A stretch of 64,000 nt of DNA from Micromonospora coerulea (GCF_016598485.1 NZ_JAEMUW010000008.1:62001-126000); one strand, 5' to 3'. Positions 26,428 to 34,974 are shown, counted from the first letter of the stretch. Notes: a model not told the origin generated them from the letters alone. A program made the numbers and translations.

Positions 26428-26889
26428 ATGCGCGACGCGGAGAACATTCCTCGAGCTCAGTTTCCACAGGGTGACCGGGCCCGGCGGCCCGGTGAGGTCG
26501 AGCCTCCCGGCCTGCCGTTGAACGAGCGGTCGTACCGCCGTTGCGCCGAGCCGGCCGAGGTGATCCGCACGCTGGTCCGCCCCGGCGAGCGGTGCCGGGA
26601 CGAGGACGAGCCCGGGTACGTCATCCACCTGCCGGTCCGGGTTCCCGACCTGGCGGCGGCCACCGCGCTGGCCGGCACCGTGGCCACGTCGCTGGGCTTC
26701 CTCAGTGAGCTGGACGCCGGCGAGACGACGGTCTCCACGGCCGACGACCAGAACAACCGGCACCGGGTCTTCTGCGACCTGCTGCTGCCCGACCGGAGCC
26801 GGTGCCCCCAGCGCTACGACCACGAGGGGCCCTGCGGTGAGCTGCCCGTGGCGCCCGAGCAGCGTCCCGCACCCAGGTCGCCGTCCTGA
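26428..26889 (+). CDS. Conserved hypothetical protein (153 aa)
   Basis: Not recognised. Soluble, with a Gln/Arg-rich start (MRDAENIPRAQFPQGDRA), a central helix LAAATALAGTVATSLGFLSE, and paired Cys in YRRCAEP, GERCRDED, HRVFCDLL, RCPQRYDHEGPC that could bind metal. ATG at 26428 is preceded by GGAGG at 26417-26421; a longer in-frame start at 26293 lacks support. It lies 51 bp before the DUF4177 gene, in the same direction. Confidence 0.6.
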   Translation: MRDAENIPRAQFPQGDRARRPGEVEPPGLPLNERSYRRCAEPAEVIRTLVRPGERCRDEDEPGYVIHLPVRVPDLAAATALAGTVATSLGFLSELDAGETTVSTADDQNNRHRVFCDLLLPDRSRCPQRYDHEGPCGELPVAPEQRPAPRSPS

Positions 26890-26892
26890 CCG

Positions 26893-26930
26893 TAGTCTGT
26901 GCCTGGAAGTGTCCATGCCAGGCAAGGGAG
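26893..26930 (+). promoter_or_regulatory. Promoter and 5' leader of the DUF4177-RidA genes
   Basis: TAGTCT (26893-26898) fits a -10 box. The leader holds a 7-bp hairpin, TGCCTGG (26900-26906) with CCAGGCA (26918-26924), whose 3' arm touches the ribosome-binding site AAGGGAG (26924-26930). Folding could modulate translation. Confidence 0.4.
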
Positions 26931-26940
26931 CCTTCACCCG

Positions 26941-27096
26941 ATGCAGAAGTGGGAATACGCCACGGTCCCGCTGCTGGTCCACGCGACCAAGCAGATCCTC
27001 GACAACTGGGGCGAGGACGGCTGGGAGCTGGTCTCCGTGGTTCCCGGCCCGAACCCGGAGCAGCTCGTCGCCTACCTGAAGCGCCCGAAGGGCTGA
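26941..27096 (+). CDS. DUF4177 small protein (51 aa), Rv3678A-like
   Basis: A complete DUF4177 unit: MQKWEYATVPLLVHATKQIL, then DNWGEDGWELVSVVPGPN and a short tail. Its stop overlaps the RidA start (TGATG), so the two are translationally coupled. The same small gene precedes RidA at the mycobacterial whiB4-crp locus. Function unknown. Confidence 0.85.
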   Translation: MQKWEYATVPLLVHATKQILDNWGEDGWELVSVVPGPNPEQLVAYLKRPKG

Positions 27097-27563
27097 TGGC
27101 CATGAGCAACGGACCGCACGCGAAACTCGCGGAGCTCGGCCTGACCCTGCCCGAGGTGGTGCCGCCGGTGGCCAGCTACGTGCCGGCCGTCCAGTCGGGG
27201 CAGCACGTCTATGTCTCCGGCCAGCTGCCGATGGCCGAGGGCAAGCTGCTCGCCACCGGCAAGGTGGGTGCCGGCGTCTCCGCCGAGCAGGCCAAGGACC
27301 TGGCCGAGCGGTGCGCGCTGAACGCCCTGGCCGCGATCGACTCGCTGGTCGGCCTGGAGAACGTCGTCAAGATCGTGAAGCTGACCGGCTTCGTCGCGAG
27401 CGCGTCGGGCTTCACCGGCCAGCCCGGTGTCATCAACGGCGCCTCCGACCTCTTCGGCACGGTCTTCGGCGAGGCCGGCCGCCACGCCCGCAGCGCGGTA
27501 GGCGTAGCCGAACTCCCCCTGGACGCCCCCGTAGAGGTCGAGGTAATCGTCGAGGTCGCCTGA
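27096..27563 (+). CDS. RidA/YjgF/YER057c/UK114 family protein
   Basis: 155-residue protein that probably deaminates reactive enamine/imine intermediates, protecting PLP enzymes. Seen: PVASYVPAVQSGQHVYVSGQ, the QLPMAEGKLLATGKVG loop, ALNALAAIDSLVGLENVVKI and the family end RSAVGVAELPLDAPVEVE. The first ATG (27096) overlaps the previous stop; a second ATG lies two codons later. It is of the longer actinobacterial subtype, in which the canonical catalytic Arg is not obvious. Confidence 0.9.
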   Translation: MAMSNGPHAKLAELGLTLPEVVPPVASYVPAVQSGQHVYVSGQLPMAEGKLLATGKVGAGVSAEQAKDLAERCALNALAAIDSLVGLENVVKIVKLTGFVASASGFTGQPGVINGASDLFGTVFGEAGRHARSAVGVAELPLDAPVEVEVIVEVA

Positions 27564-27581
27564 CCCCCTGCCCCTCCCGTA

Positions 27582-27659
27582 CCCGCGATCTTGCACTTGG
27601 TGCCCTGGCGAAAGCCCCGAACGGGCACGAATCAGGGGCCGAAACTGCAAGATCGCGGG
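27582..27659. repeat. Dispersed palindromic element, copy B
   Basis: Perfect 14-bp terminal inverted repeats, CCCGCGATCTTGCA (27582-27595) and TGCAAGATCGCGGG (27646-27659), around a 50-bp centre that itself contains GTGCCC/GGGCAC. It lies between RidA and the MBL gene, 19 bp before the latter's -10 box. Confidence 0.85.
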
Positions 27660-27677
27660 ACCCGGCGGGCGGGGTCG

Positions 27678-27683
27678 TACGAT
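27678..27683 (+). promoter_or_regulatory. -10 box TACGAT, leaderless start
   Basis: Seven bases before the ATG at 27691. It shows that the MBL gene has its own promoter just after the palindromic element. Confidence 0.55.
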
Positions 27684-27690
27684 CGCAGCC

Positions 27691-28527
27691 ATGACCGGGC
27701 GTGTGACGGGGGCGGCGGCGGCACTCGCCGACGAGCTCCCGGGATGGGTGACGCTGCTGCGGGCGCCGAACCCGGGGCCGATGACCCTCGACGGCACCAA
27801 CACCTGGGTGCTGCGCGCGCCCGGGGCGGAGCACGCGGTCGTCGTCGACCCCGGCCCGGCCGACGAGGAGCACCTGGCGGCGATCGCCGCGCACGCGCCG
27901 ATCGGGCTGGTGCTGATCACCCACGGGCACCCGGACCACACCGAGGGCGCGCCGCGCCTGAGCGAGCGGCTGGGCGGGGTGCACGTCCTCGCCGCCGACC
28001 CGGCACACACCATCGGCGGCGAGCCGCTGACGGAGCCGGGCGAGCACTTCGGCGGCTTCGGCCTGGAGATCCGCCTGTTGGACACCCCAGGGCACACCGC
28101 CGACTCGGTCTGCTTCCTGGTGGAGCACGCTGGCGAGCGGGTGGTGCTGACCGGCGACACGATCCTCGGGCGCGGCACCACCGTGGTCGCCCACCCGGAC
28201 GGCCACCTCGGCGACTACCTGACCAGCCTGGAACTGCTCTCGACGTACCGGGGAATCCCGGCGCTGCCCGGCCACGGCCCGGCGCTCGCCGACTGCGGCG
28301 CCGCCGCCGAGTTCTACCTCGCCCACCGCCGGGCCCGGCTCGACCAGGTCCGGGCCGCGGTCGCGGCCGGCGCCACCACCGCACCCGAGGTGGTCGAGCG
28401 GGTGTACGCGGACGTCGACCGGTCGCTGTGGTGGGCCGCCGAATGGTCGGTCCGGGCCCAGTTGGAGTACCTCGGGGTCGCCACCCGGGAATCCGGCGCG
28501 GGGGGCGCGGAGTTGGAGCAACCGTGA
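27691..28527 (+). CDS. Metallo-beta-lactamase-fold hydrolase (Rv3677c-like)
   Basis: 278-residue two-zinc hydrolase of the LACTB2/glyoxalase II-like group. The motif HxHxDH is THGHPDHTEG, preceded by VVDPGPAD, with later ligands in DTPGHTADSVC, LTGDTILG and ALPGHGP. A C-terminal winged-helix part (RVYADVDRSLWWAAEWSVRA) matches the LACTB2 subgroup, whose members cleave RNA or thioesters; substrate unknown here. The stop overlaps the GTG of the cyclase gene (GTGA), so the two are coupled. In mycobacteria crp is the next gene; here 25 kb intervene. Confidence 0.9.
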   Translation: MTGRVTGAAAALADELPGWVTLLRAPNPGPMTLDGTNTWVLRAPGAEHAVVVDPGPADEEHLAAIAAHAPIGLVLITHGHPDHTEGAPRLSERLGGVHVLAADPAHTIGGEPLTEPGEHFGGFGLEIRLLDTPGHTADSVCFLVEHAGERVVLTGDTILGRGTTVVAHPDGHLGDYLTSLELLSTYRGIPALPGHGPALADCGAAAEFYLAHRRARLDQVRAAVAAGATTAPEVVERVYADVDRSLWWAAEWSVRAQLEYLGVATRESGAGGAELEQP

Positions 28528-31500
28528 CCTGCCCCGTGTGTGGAACCGTCGCCGTGCCCGGCGCGCGGTTCTGCCACAACTGCGGGGCGGCCCTGCCGGC
28601 AGCCGCCACCCTGCCCGCCGCCGAGCGACGGGTGGTCACCGTGCTCTTCGGCGACCTCTCCGACTTCACCTCCTGGTCCGAGGACCTCGACCCGGAGCGG
28701 GTCGGCGCGGTCACCGACCGGGTGCTCGCCGCCCTCGCGGGCGCGGTCAAGACCTTCGGCGGCCATGTCGACAAGCTCACCGGCGACGGGATCATGGCCG
28801 TCTTCGGCGCGCCGGTCGCCCACGAGGACGACGCCGAGCGCGCCGTCCGCGCCGCGCTGTCCATGCAGCGGGCGGTCCGCCGGGTGCTCGACGACGAGCG
28901 CGGCGGCGGTGCTCCGCTCGGCCTGCGGGTCGGCCTCAACACCGGTGACGTGATCGCCGGCATCCAGGCCGCCATCGAGTACACGGTCATCGGCGACACG
29001 GTGAACACCGCCGCCCGGCTCGCCGACGCCGCCGCCGTCGGCGCGGTCTACGCCGGCGCCCGCACCTCCGCCGCCACCCGGCACGTCGCCTCCTGGCGGG
29101 CGCTGCGCCCGCTGCGGCTCAAGGGCAAGCGCGAGCCGGTCGAGGCGTACGAGCTGCTGGGTCTGCTGGACGCGCCGGGCACCCGGTCCGGCCTCGGCGA
29201 CGAGGCGCCCTTCGTCGGCCGGGAGACCGAGATCGGCCGGGTCGCCGGCCGGCTCGCCGAGGTGATCGACCGGGGCGAGCCCCGGGTGCTGCTGATGACC
29301 GCCGAGGCCGGGATCGGCAAGTCCCGGTTCGCCGCCGAGGTGGAACGCCTCGCCGCCGGCTACGATGTCGGCGCCGGCCGGTACGCCGCGCACACCGGCG
29401 CGCGGGTGCTCTCGGTGCGGTGCGCCGCGTTCGGCGAACGACGCCGGCTCGCCCCCCTCGCCGACCTGGTCCGGGCGGCGGTCGGCCTGCCCAACGACGC
29501 GGCCACGGCGCTCACCCGGCCCGCGGTGGAGGAGCGGCTGCGCCGGCTCGGCCAGCGGCTCGGCCGGCTCCCCGGTGATCCGCCCCCGCTCGCCACCGAC
29601 CAGCTGCTCGCCCTGCTCGGTTACGCCGAGCTGCCCGGCGCCGACAACGGCGAGTGGAGCGCCGCCGCCCCGCCGCAGGACGCCGAGGCGGTGCCGAACG
29701 CGGTCGCCGGGCTGCTCAGCGCCCTGGCCGTCGAGGCGCCGCTGGTGATCGTCGTGGACGACCTGCACGACGCCACCGCCGAGACGATCAACGCGCTCGG
29801 GGTGACCCTGTCCCGGCTCACCGGCCCGGTGCTGGTGCTGCTGCTCGGCCGGCCCGAGCTGGTCCGTACCGCCGGGGCGCTGACCCGGGTCGCGGACGCC
29901 GAGGTGCACGCGCTGCCCCCGCTGCGGGGCGCCGACGCGGCCCGGCTGCTCACCACCTACCTCAACGGCGGGAAGCTCCCGCAGCCCGACGCGGACCGGC
30001 TGCTCGCCACCGCCCAGGGCAACCCGTTCTACCTGGCCGAGCTGGTCACCCTGCTGATGGAGCGGGGCGCGCTGACCGCCGGCGCGGACCGCGCCACCCC
30101 CGCCGGGTGGCGACTGGTCCCCGGCTCGCTGGGCAGCCGGTTGCTCTCCCGGGACCTGGCCGCCGTGCTCGCGGCGCGCATCGACGCGCTGCCGGCGGAC
30201 GCCCGCTCCGTGCTGCGCGACGCGGCGGTCGTCGGCGACACCGTGCCGATCGGCGCGCTGGAGGCGCTGCGCGAGCAGCGCGCCGGGCGGGACGGCCGGC
30301 CCGCGGCGGTGGTCGCCGTCGAGCTGGAGCGGGCCGTGGAGGAGCTGCTGCAACGCCGGATGCTGCACCGCACCCGCGCCGGGTACGCCTTCGCCACCCC
30401 GCTGATGCGGGAGGCCGCGTACGCCGGGGTGAGCAAGGCCGAGCTGGCCGAGCGGCACGCCGCGCTGGCCCGCTGGGCCGCGCCCGGGACGTCGGGTGGT
30501 GGCGCGCCGGGCGGCTTCACCGAGGCCGCCCGGGACGACTTCGTCGCCGAGCACGTGGAACGGGCCGCCGCCCTCGCCGACGCGGTGAAGCTGCGTCCGG
30601 ACGCGCCGGCCCGCGCGGTGCTCCCGCTCGGCGTGGCCGCGCTGGGCCGGGCCGCCCGCCGGTCGTTGCAGGCCGGGGAGCCGATGCTCGCCGTCGAGTA
30701 CGCCGAACGCGCCGCCGAGCTGGCTCGCGACGGCGTGCCGCTGGCCGACCGGGTGGTGCACGCCCGGGCGCTGCTCCAGATCGGCCGCCCGACCGACGCG
30801 CTGGCCTTCGCCGAGAAGATCGCCGCCAACGCCGGCGACGCCGGCACCCGGACCAGCGCGCTGCTGCTCGCCGGGCAGGCGCACCAGACCCTCGGCGACC
30901 AGAGCCGGGCGGAGGGCAGCTGGCAGGAGGCGTTGCAGGTGGCCACCGCGGGTGAGCTGCCGACGATGCGCGCCTCGGCGATGCGTCGGCTGGGCATGGC
31001 CGACTTCATCGCCGGCCGCCTCGGCCAGGCGAGCAGCCGGCTCGCCGCCTCCTACCAGGTCAGCCTCGCCGCGAAGGACCCGCGCGGGCAGGCCTGGTCG
31101 CTGCAGAACCTGGCCTGGGTGACCACCACCCGGGGCGACTTCGCCGGGACCGACGCGGTGCTCGGCCGGGCCGCCCGGCTCTTCGCCGAGCTGAAGGACC
31201 CGTACGGGCGGGCCTGGCTGCGCGGCACCACCGCGTTCGCCCGGCTCCTCGCCGGCCGGTTGCGGGAAGCCTGCCGGATGGCGCGGGTCTTCCTGCCGTT
31301 CGGGGAGCGGGTCGGCGAGGCGTGGGCGGTCGGCACGCTGCGCGCGGTGGAGGCGTACGCCACCGCCGAGCTGGGCGAGTTGGCCGAGGCGGACCGGGCG
31401 GCGCGGCAGGCGTACCGGGAGTTCGCCGAGGTCTCCGACGACTGGGGGCAGGGCTTCGCCCTGGTCGTCCGGGGCGTGGTGGCGCGCGGGCTCGGCGAGC

Positions 31501-32093
31501 CGGAACACGCCGCCGACCTGTTCACCGACGCGCTCGCGTACGCCGACCGGACGTCCCACCCGCTGCTCACCGGGATGGCCGGCACGCTGCGCGGCTTCGT
31601 CGCGCTGGACATGGGCGACTGCGAGATCGCGGAGCGGGACGCGCGCGCGGTGCTGACCAACGTCGAGCCGCACAATCCGCAGGCGCCCGCCCAGGTCGCG
31701 CCCCGGGTGCTGCTCGCCATGGCGCGGCTCGCCGCCGGCGACCCGGCCACCGCGGTGGGGCTGCTCGCCCCCGTCGCCACCACCGCCGCGAGCACCCCGT
31801 CGCTGCTCATCTCCCGCCGCCAGACGATGGCCCGGTACGCCTCCGCGCTGCTCGCGCACGGCCAGCGGGAGCAGGCGCTGGACTGGGCACAACGGGCGGT
31901 CGCCGCCCCGGCCGAGGACGTCCGCAGCCAGGTCATCGCCGCGATGGTGCTGGCCGAGACGCTGGCCGCCTGTGGTCGTCCCGCCGACGCGCTGGCCAGC
32001 GCCGACGAGGCGGTACGGCTGGCGTACGCCACGGAGCAGCGCAGCGAACGGGCCGTCGCCGACGCACTCCGCGCCCGCCTCGCCCTCTCCTGA
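28524..32093 (+). CDS. Zinc ribbon - class III adenylate cyclase - AAA ATPase - TPR protein
   Basis: 1189-residue multidomain signalling protein. An N-terminal zinc ribbon has C3, C6, C17, C20. The class III cyclase domain (about 37-200) keeps both metal Asp (D44 in VTVLFGDLSDFT, D88 in DKLTGDGIMAVFG), the adenine-selecting Lys (K84) and the VNTAAR Asn/Arg motif, so it should make cAMP. A STAND-type ATPase follows (Walker A AEAGIGKS, K266; Walker B VIVVDDLHDA), then helical TPR-like repeats (about 680-1180). GTG at 28524 overlaps the MBL stop. Proteins of this design are common in actinobacteria with largely unknown inputs. Continuous open sequence upstream of 28524 on the same frame is an artefact of GC-rich sequence. 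Confidence 0.9.
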   Translation: MTCPVCGTVAVPGARFCHNCGAALPAAATLPAAERRVVTVLFGDLSDFTSWSEDLDPERVGAVTDRVLAALAGAVKTFGGHVDKLTGDGIMAVFGAPVAHEDDAERAVRAALSMQRAVRRVLDDERGGGAPLGLRVGLNTGDVIAGIQAAIEYTVIGDTVNTAARLADAAAVGAVYAGARTSAATRHVASWRALRPLRLKGKREPVEAYELLGLLDAPGTRSGLGDEAPFVGRETEIGRVAGRLAEVIDRGEPRVLLMTAEAGIGKSRFAAEVERLAAGYDVGAGRYAAHTGARVLSVRCAAFGERRRLAPLADLVRAAVGLPNDAATALTRPAVEERLRRLGQRLGRLPGDPPPLATDQLLALLGYAELPGADNGEWSAAAPPQDAEAVPNAVAGLLSALAVEAPLVIVVDDLHDATAETINALGVTLSRLTGPVLVLLLGRPELVRTAGALTRVADAEVHALPPLRGADAARLLTTYLNGGKLPQPDADRLLATAQGNPFYLAELVTLLMERGALTAGADRATPAGWRLVPGSLGSRLLSRDLAAVLAARIDALPADARSVLRDAAVVGDTVPIGALEALREQRAGRDGRPAAVVAVELERAVEELLQRRMLHRTRAGYAFATPLMREAAYAGVSKAELAERHAALARWAAPGTSGGGAPGGFTEAARDDFVAEHVERAAALADAVKLRPDAPARAVLPLGVAALGRAARRSLQAGEPMLAVEYAERAAELARDGVPLADRVVHARALLQIGRPTDALAFAEKIAANAGDAGTRTSALLLAGQAHQTLGDQSRAEGSWQEALQVATAGELPTMRASAMRRLGMADFIAGRLGQASSRLAASYQVSLAAKDPRGQAWSLQNLAWVTTTRGDFAGTDAVLGRAARLFAELKDPYGRAWLRGTTAFARLLAGRLREACRMARVFLPFGERVGEAWAVGTLRAVEAYATAELGELAEADRAARQAYREFAEVSDDWGQGFALVVRGVVARGLGEPEHAADLFTDALAYADRTSHPLLTGMAGTLRGFVALDMGDCEIAERDARAVLTNVEPHNPQAPAQVAPRVLLAMARLAAGDPATAVGLLAPVATTAASTPSLLISRRQTMARYASALLAHGQREQALDWAQRAVAAPAEDVRSQVIAAMVLAETLAACGRPADALASADEAVRLAYATEQRSERAVADALRARLALS

Positions 32094-32121
32094 CCGGTCC
32101 CTCGCCGGCCCAGCCCCTCCT

Positions 32122-32174
32122 CGCGATCCCGGGAGGAAACGGCCCCCTCGGGGCCGGGTTCGCCCAAGATCGCG
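32122..32174. repeat. Dispersed palindromic element, copy C (short), likely terminator
   Basis: Outer CGCGATC (32122-32128) and GATCGCG (32168-32174) enclose a GGCCCC-CTC-GGGGCC hairpin (32141-32155). It lies 28 bp after the cyclase stop and shares its ends with copies at 610-680 and 27582-27659. Confidence 0.6.
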
Positions 32175-32284
32175 GGACCGGGAGGTCTGGCGGTTTCGGG
32201 GATGTGAGCGTCGGGGGTGGGGGCTAGCGTGTGTCTGGTCGAGACGGCCGCCCACGGTGGTGGCCGCGGGTAGGGGAGGACCGG

Positions 32285-32809
32285 ATGAGGCTGCCGCGTT
32301 CCGGCGCCGGCTGGACGATGGCCGTCTTCGGCGTCCTCGCGCTGCTGCTGGGCGCGCTCGGGCTGATCTGGCCGGAGGTGCAGCTGCGGCTGCTCGGCTT
32401 CGAGGTGCCGGCCACCCGGGCGCCCGGTGACTACACCGGCACGTTCCTCACCGCCTCCTCGATGGCGTCGTTCAACATGGGGGTCTACTACCTGCTCGCC
32501 ACCGCGACGGAGTGGCGGCCGTTCTACCGGTTCACCGTGGTGTTCCGCCTGGTCACGTTCACCGTCTTCAGCATCGCGGTGCTCTCCGACATCGCTCCGG
32601 ACCGGTTCTTCGGGGTCGCCGCCTGGGAAGGCCTGGGCGCGCTCGCCACGGCGGCCGGCCTCTGGTGGGACGCCCGCCGTGCCGCGCCGGTGGCCGACGA
32701 CATCGATCCGGTTGACCGGGCCGGGACGACCGCCGCCGACGCCCCGGCCGGCTCGGTCGCGGCGGACGACGCCGCAGGTAGCGCCCCGGCGGCTGGTCCG
32801 GTCCACTGA
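32285..32809 (+). CDS. Small integral membrane protein (174 aa)
   Basis: Not assigned to a characterised family. About four hydrophobic helices (TMAVFGVLALLLGALGLIWP near 10-30; FLTASSMASFNMGVYYLLAT near 54-74; VVFRLVTFTVFSIAVL near 85-100; a weaker one near 110-126) and an Ala/Asp-rich cytoplasmic tail. ATG at 32285 follows GGGAGGA. It resembles short actinobacterial membrane proteins with an FNMG-Y motif and DoxX-like topology. Thirty bases separate it from the kinase gene, which has its own leaderless promoter. Confidence 0.65.
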   Translation: MRLPRSGAGWTMAVFGVLALLLGALGLIWPEVQLRLLGFEVPATRAPGDYTGTFLTASSMASFNMGVYYLLATATEWRPFYRFTVVFRLVTFTVFSIAVLSDIAPDRFFGVAAWEGLGALATAAGLWWDARRAAPVADDIDPVDRAGTTAADAPAGSVAADDAAGSAPAAGPVH

Positions 32810-32827
32810 GCCGACGGTGGAGACAGG

Positions 32828-32833
32828 TATTTT
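32828..32833 (+). promoter_or_regulatory. -10 box TATTTT, leaderless start of kinase gene
   Basis: TATTTT is AT-rich against the surrounding sequence and stands six bases before the GTG at 32840. Confidence 0.55.
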
Positions 32834-32839
32834 CGAGCC

Positions 32840-34363
32840 GTGACCGACACCCCGCCCGGTGCCCGCCGGCTGCCCATCGTGCCCGGTCTGACCGATCTGG
32901 AGGTCTTCGCGCGGGGTGGCTACGCCACCGTCTACCGGGCCACCCAGATCTCGGTGGGACGCGAGGTCGCGGTCAAGGTGGAGAACCGCACCCTGGACAG
33001 CGAGCGGGACCAGGCACGCTTCCTGCGCGAGGCGCGGGCGGCCGGCAAGATGTCGTCTCACCCGCACGTGGTCGACCTCTTCGACGTCGGGGTCACCGTC
33101 GACCAGCACCCGTACCTGATCATGGAGCTCTGCGACGGGTCGTACGCGGAGCGGATGCGGACCTCGCCGCTCGGTCCGGCCGAGACGCGTGACCTGGGTG
33201 TGAAGATCGCCGACGCGCTCGCCCACTCGCACGCGGCCGGGGTGCTGCACCGGGACGTCAAGCCGGCCAACATCCTCTACTCGCACTTCAACCCGGCGGT
33301 GCTGGCCGACTTCGGGCTGGCGGTGCTGGCCGAGGTGCGGGACGCCTCGGTCACCCTGGAGGTGCTCACCCCGGCGTACGCGCCGCCGGAGATGTTCAGC
33401 CACAGCCCACCCTCACCGGCGGTCGACGTGTACGCGCTCTGCGCGACCCTCTACGCGGTGATGCACGGCCGGCCGCCGCGCTGGCAGTCCGAGCGCAACC
33501 CGAGTCTGGTCACCGTGCTGGAGATGTTCCACCAGCCCATTCCCGGGCTTCCCGGGGTGCCGGAGGAACTTGTCGACGTGCTCCGGGCCGGGATGGCCAA
33601 CGATCCGGGGGAGCGCCCGTCCGCGGTCGAGCTGCGCGGCATGCTCGCCGCGGTTCGGCTAGACCCGGGCGCCGCCCCGGTCTCCGGCGCCCCGGTCTCG
33701 GGCATCCCGGTCAGTGGCGGCGCCACCGGCCCGTACACCGTCGGCCGGACGGGGCAGCCGGCCCAGCGGCCGCCGGCGGAGGACGCGCAGCCGACGGTGC
33801 CGACGCCGGGGCGGCGGTGGCGGCGGTGGTTCCTCGGTGGGGCCGGGGTCCTCGCGCTGGGCGCCTCCGCCGGCGTCGGCGCGTGGCTGGCCGGGGGTGC
33901 GCCGGCCGTGGTGCCGCCGACCCCCGTGGCGACCGGGGTCAGCGTGGGTGGCGGCGGGTCGGAGGTGCTGCCGGGCTGCCGGATCGGCTCGGCGGGCGTG
34001 GAACTGGCCGCAGGTGGCCGTTGCGCGTCCGAGTTGGAGTGTTTCGGGCCGGTGCGGCTGCGCGGCACCCGGGCGGAGGCAACCCGGATCCCCTGCGACG
34101 GCCGGCACACCTGGGAGACCTACGCCGTGGGAGACCTGCCGGCCGCCCTGGTCGGGGTCGGGCACGCGGCGATCAGCGCCGACCCGGTCGTCCGCGGCGT
34201 CTGCAACGCCCGCACGTTCCGGCTCACCAGCGGCATCCGATCCCAGGCCGGGTGGAACCTGGAGGTGCTGCCGCCGGCCGAGGCGGGCCCGGACCGCACC
34301 TACCGCTGCCTGGCCGGCCGGGGCGTGGACGCGCTGGCCGCGCCGACGCTCACCGGTCGCTGA
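32840..34363 (+). CDS. Membrane Ser/Thr protein kinase (Hanks type)
   Basis: 507 residues. The kinase domain (about 20-275) has a glycine-rich loop FARGGYATVYRA, ATP-binding K46 (VAVKVE), catalytic loop HRDVKPAN with D139, and DFGLA with D157, followed by TPAYAPPE. A Pro/Gly linker and one membrane helix (about 330-350) lead to an exported domain of about 140 residues with six Cys (for example GRCASELECFGPV), probably a disulfide-bonded sensor rather than PASTA repeats. GTG at 32840 is leaderless. It overlaps tail-to-tail by 14 bp with the gene at 34350. Substrates unknown. Confidence 0.9.
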   Translation: MTDTPPGARRLPIVPGLTDLEVFARGGYATVYRATQISVGREVAVKVENRTLDSERDQARFLREARAAGKMSSHPHVVDLFDVGVTVDQHPYLIMELCDGSYAERMRTSPLGPAETRDLGVKIADALAHSHAAGVLHRDVKPANILYSHFNPAVLADFGLAVLAEVRDASVTLEVLTPAYAPPEMFSHSPPSPAVDVYALCATLYAVMHGRPPRWQSERNPSLVTVLEMFHQPIPGLPGVPEELVDVLRAGMANDPGERPSAVELRGMLAAVRLDPGAAPVSGAPVSGIPVSGGATGPYTVGRTGQPAQRPPAEDAQPTVPTPGRRWRRWFLGGAGVLALGASAGVGAWLAGGAPAVVPPTPVATGVSVGGGGSEVLPGCRIGSAGVELAAGGRCASELECFGPVRLRGTRAEATRIPCDGRHTWETYAVGDLPAALVGVGHAAISADPVVRGVCNARTFRLTSGIRSQAGWNLEVLPPAEAGPDRTYRCLAGRGVDALAAPTLTGR

Positions 34364-34730
34364 TCCCGTTCGCGGCGCGGCTGCCCTGCACCGCCCGGCT
34401 GTCCAGCGCCTCCAGCGTGTCCGCGTACAGCGCGCGGCTGTCGCGTACCGCCCGGCTGTCCAGCGCCTCCAGCGTGTCCGCGTCCACGCCGTAGCCGGCG
34501 GGGACGGGCTGGGCCGGCGGCCGCGCGGCCGGAGCCGGGGTGCCGCCGGACTGCCGCGCGGCGGTGACCGCCACGCCGGCCACCATCCCGAGCAGCACGC
34601 AGAGCAGCGCCAGTAACACGGCGACAACGCCCTCCGGCCGCCAGATCACCAGCATCACCAAGGGAGCGGCCGCGGCCAGCGACGCGGCGACCGCGTTCAC
34701 CCGCGGATCGGGCTTCGGGAACAACCTCAC
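34350..34730 (-). CDS. Two-helix membrane protein with internal repeat (126 aa)
   Basis: Not recognised. Two hydrophobic helices (about 13-30 and 34-56), then a Pro/Ala segment and a tail containing ADTLEALDSRAV twice (DTLEALDSRAVRDSRALYADTLEALDSRAVQGSRA split by seven residues), encoded by a direct DNA repeat of about 36 bp. GTG at 34730 lacks a strong ribosome-binding site. Its 3' end overlaps the kinase gene by 14 bp on the opposite strand. The coding nature is supported by the helices and frame-preserving repeat but remains moderately certain. Confidence 0.5.
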   Translation of the reverse strand: MRLFPKPDPRVNAVAASLAAAAPLVMLVIWRPEGVVAVLLALLCVLLGMVAGVAVTAARQSGGTPAPAARPPAQPVPAGYGVDADTLEALDSRAVRDSRALYADTLEALDSRAVQGSRAANGISDR

Positions 34731-34809
34731 CCGACAAGCATGGCCCAGCTCACCCGCGTGTCAACCGCGGGACCTGGTCACCGGTTCCCGGGCGGGCCGG
34801 TTGGCCGCA

Positions 34810-34927
34810 ACACGCGGCACAAAATAGCGTCGATCATGAATTATTCGTTACATCAATCGGCAATTTGTCGGTCTCATGGGCGTTTGACGGGCGGCCTTTG
34901 TGGCTGCTGATCCCTAGAGTGACGAAG
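34810..34927 (+). promoter_or_regulatory. AT-rich promoter region of the secreted peptidase gene
   Basis: A clear AT-rich patch (around 34818-34868, with GAATTATTCG and CAATTTGTCGG) in otherwise GC-rich DNA. A TTGACG hexamer lies near 34886 and a TAGAGT -10-like box near 34916, but their 25-bp spacing is too long for a standard promoter, so the -35 is unclear. A perfect 7-bp hairpin (34928-34944) and a GGAAGG ribosome-binding site (34962-34967) follow. Confidence 0.45.
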
Positions 34928-34944
34928 GTCGAGCTCTGCTCGAC
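34928..34944 (+). promoter_or_regulatory. 5'-UTR hairpin GTCGAGC-TCT-GCTCGAC
   Basis: Perfect 7-bp stem with 3-base loop in the leader of the peptidase gene, 18 bases before the ribosome-binding site; possible mRNA stabiliser. Confidence 0.5.
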
Positions 34945-34974
34945 TGACCCCGTTCCCCACCGGAAGGCAGCCAC

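Noticed and set aside
27591..28523. Long open frame upstream of and continuous with the cyclase gene
   Set aside because: It is out of frame with, and overlaps, the genuine MBL hydrolase gene; the sequence is Arg/Pro/Gly-rich frame-shadow and the real cyclase start is GTG at 28524.
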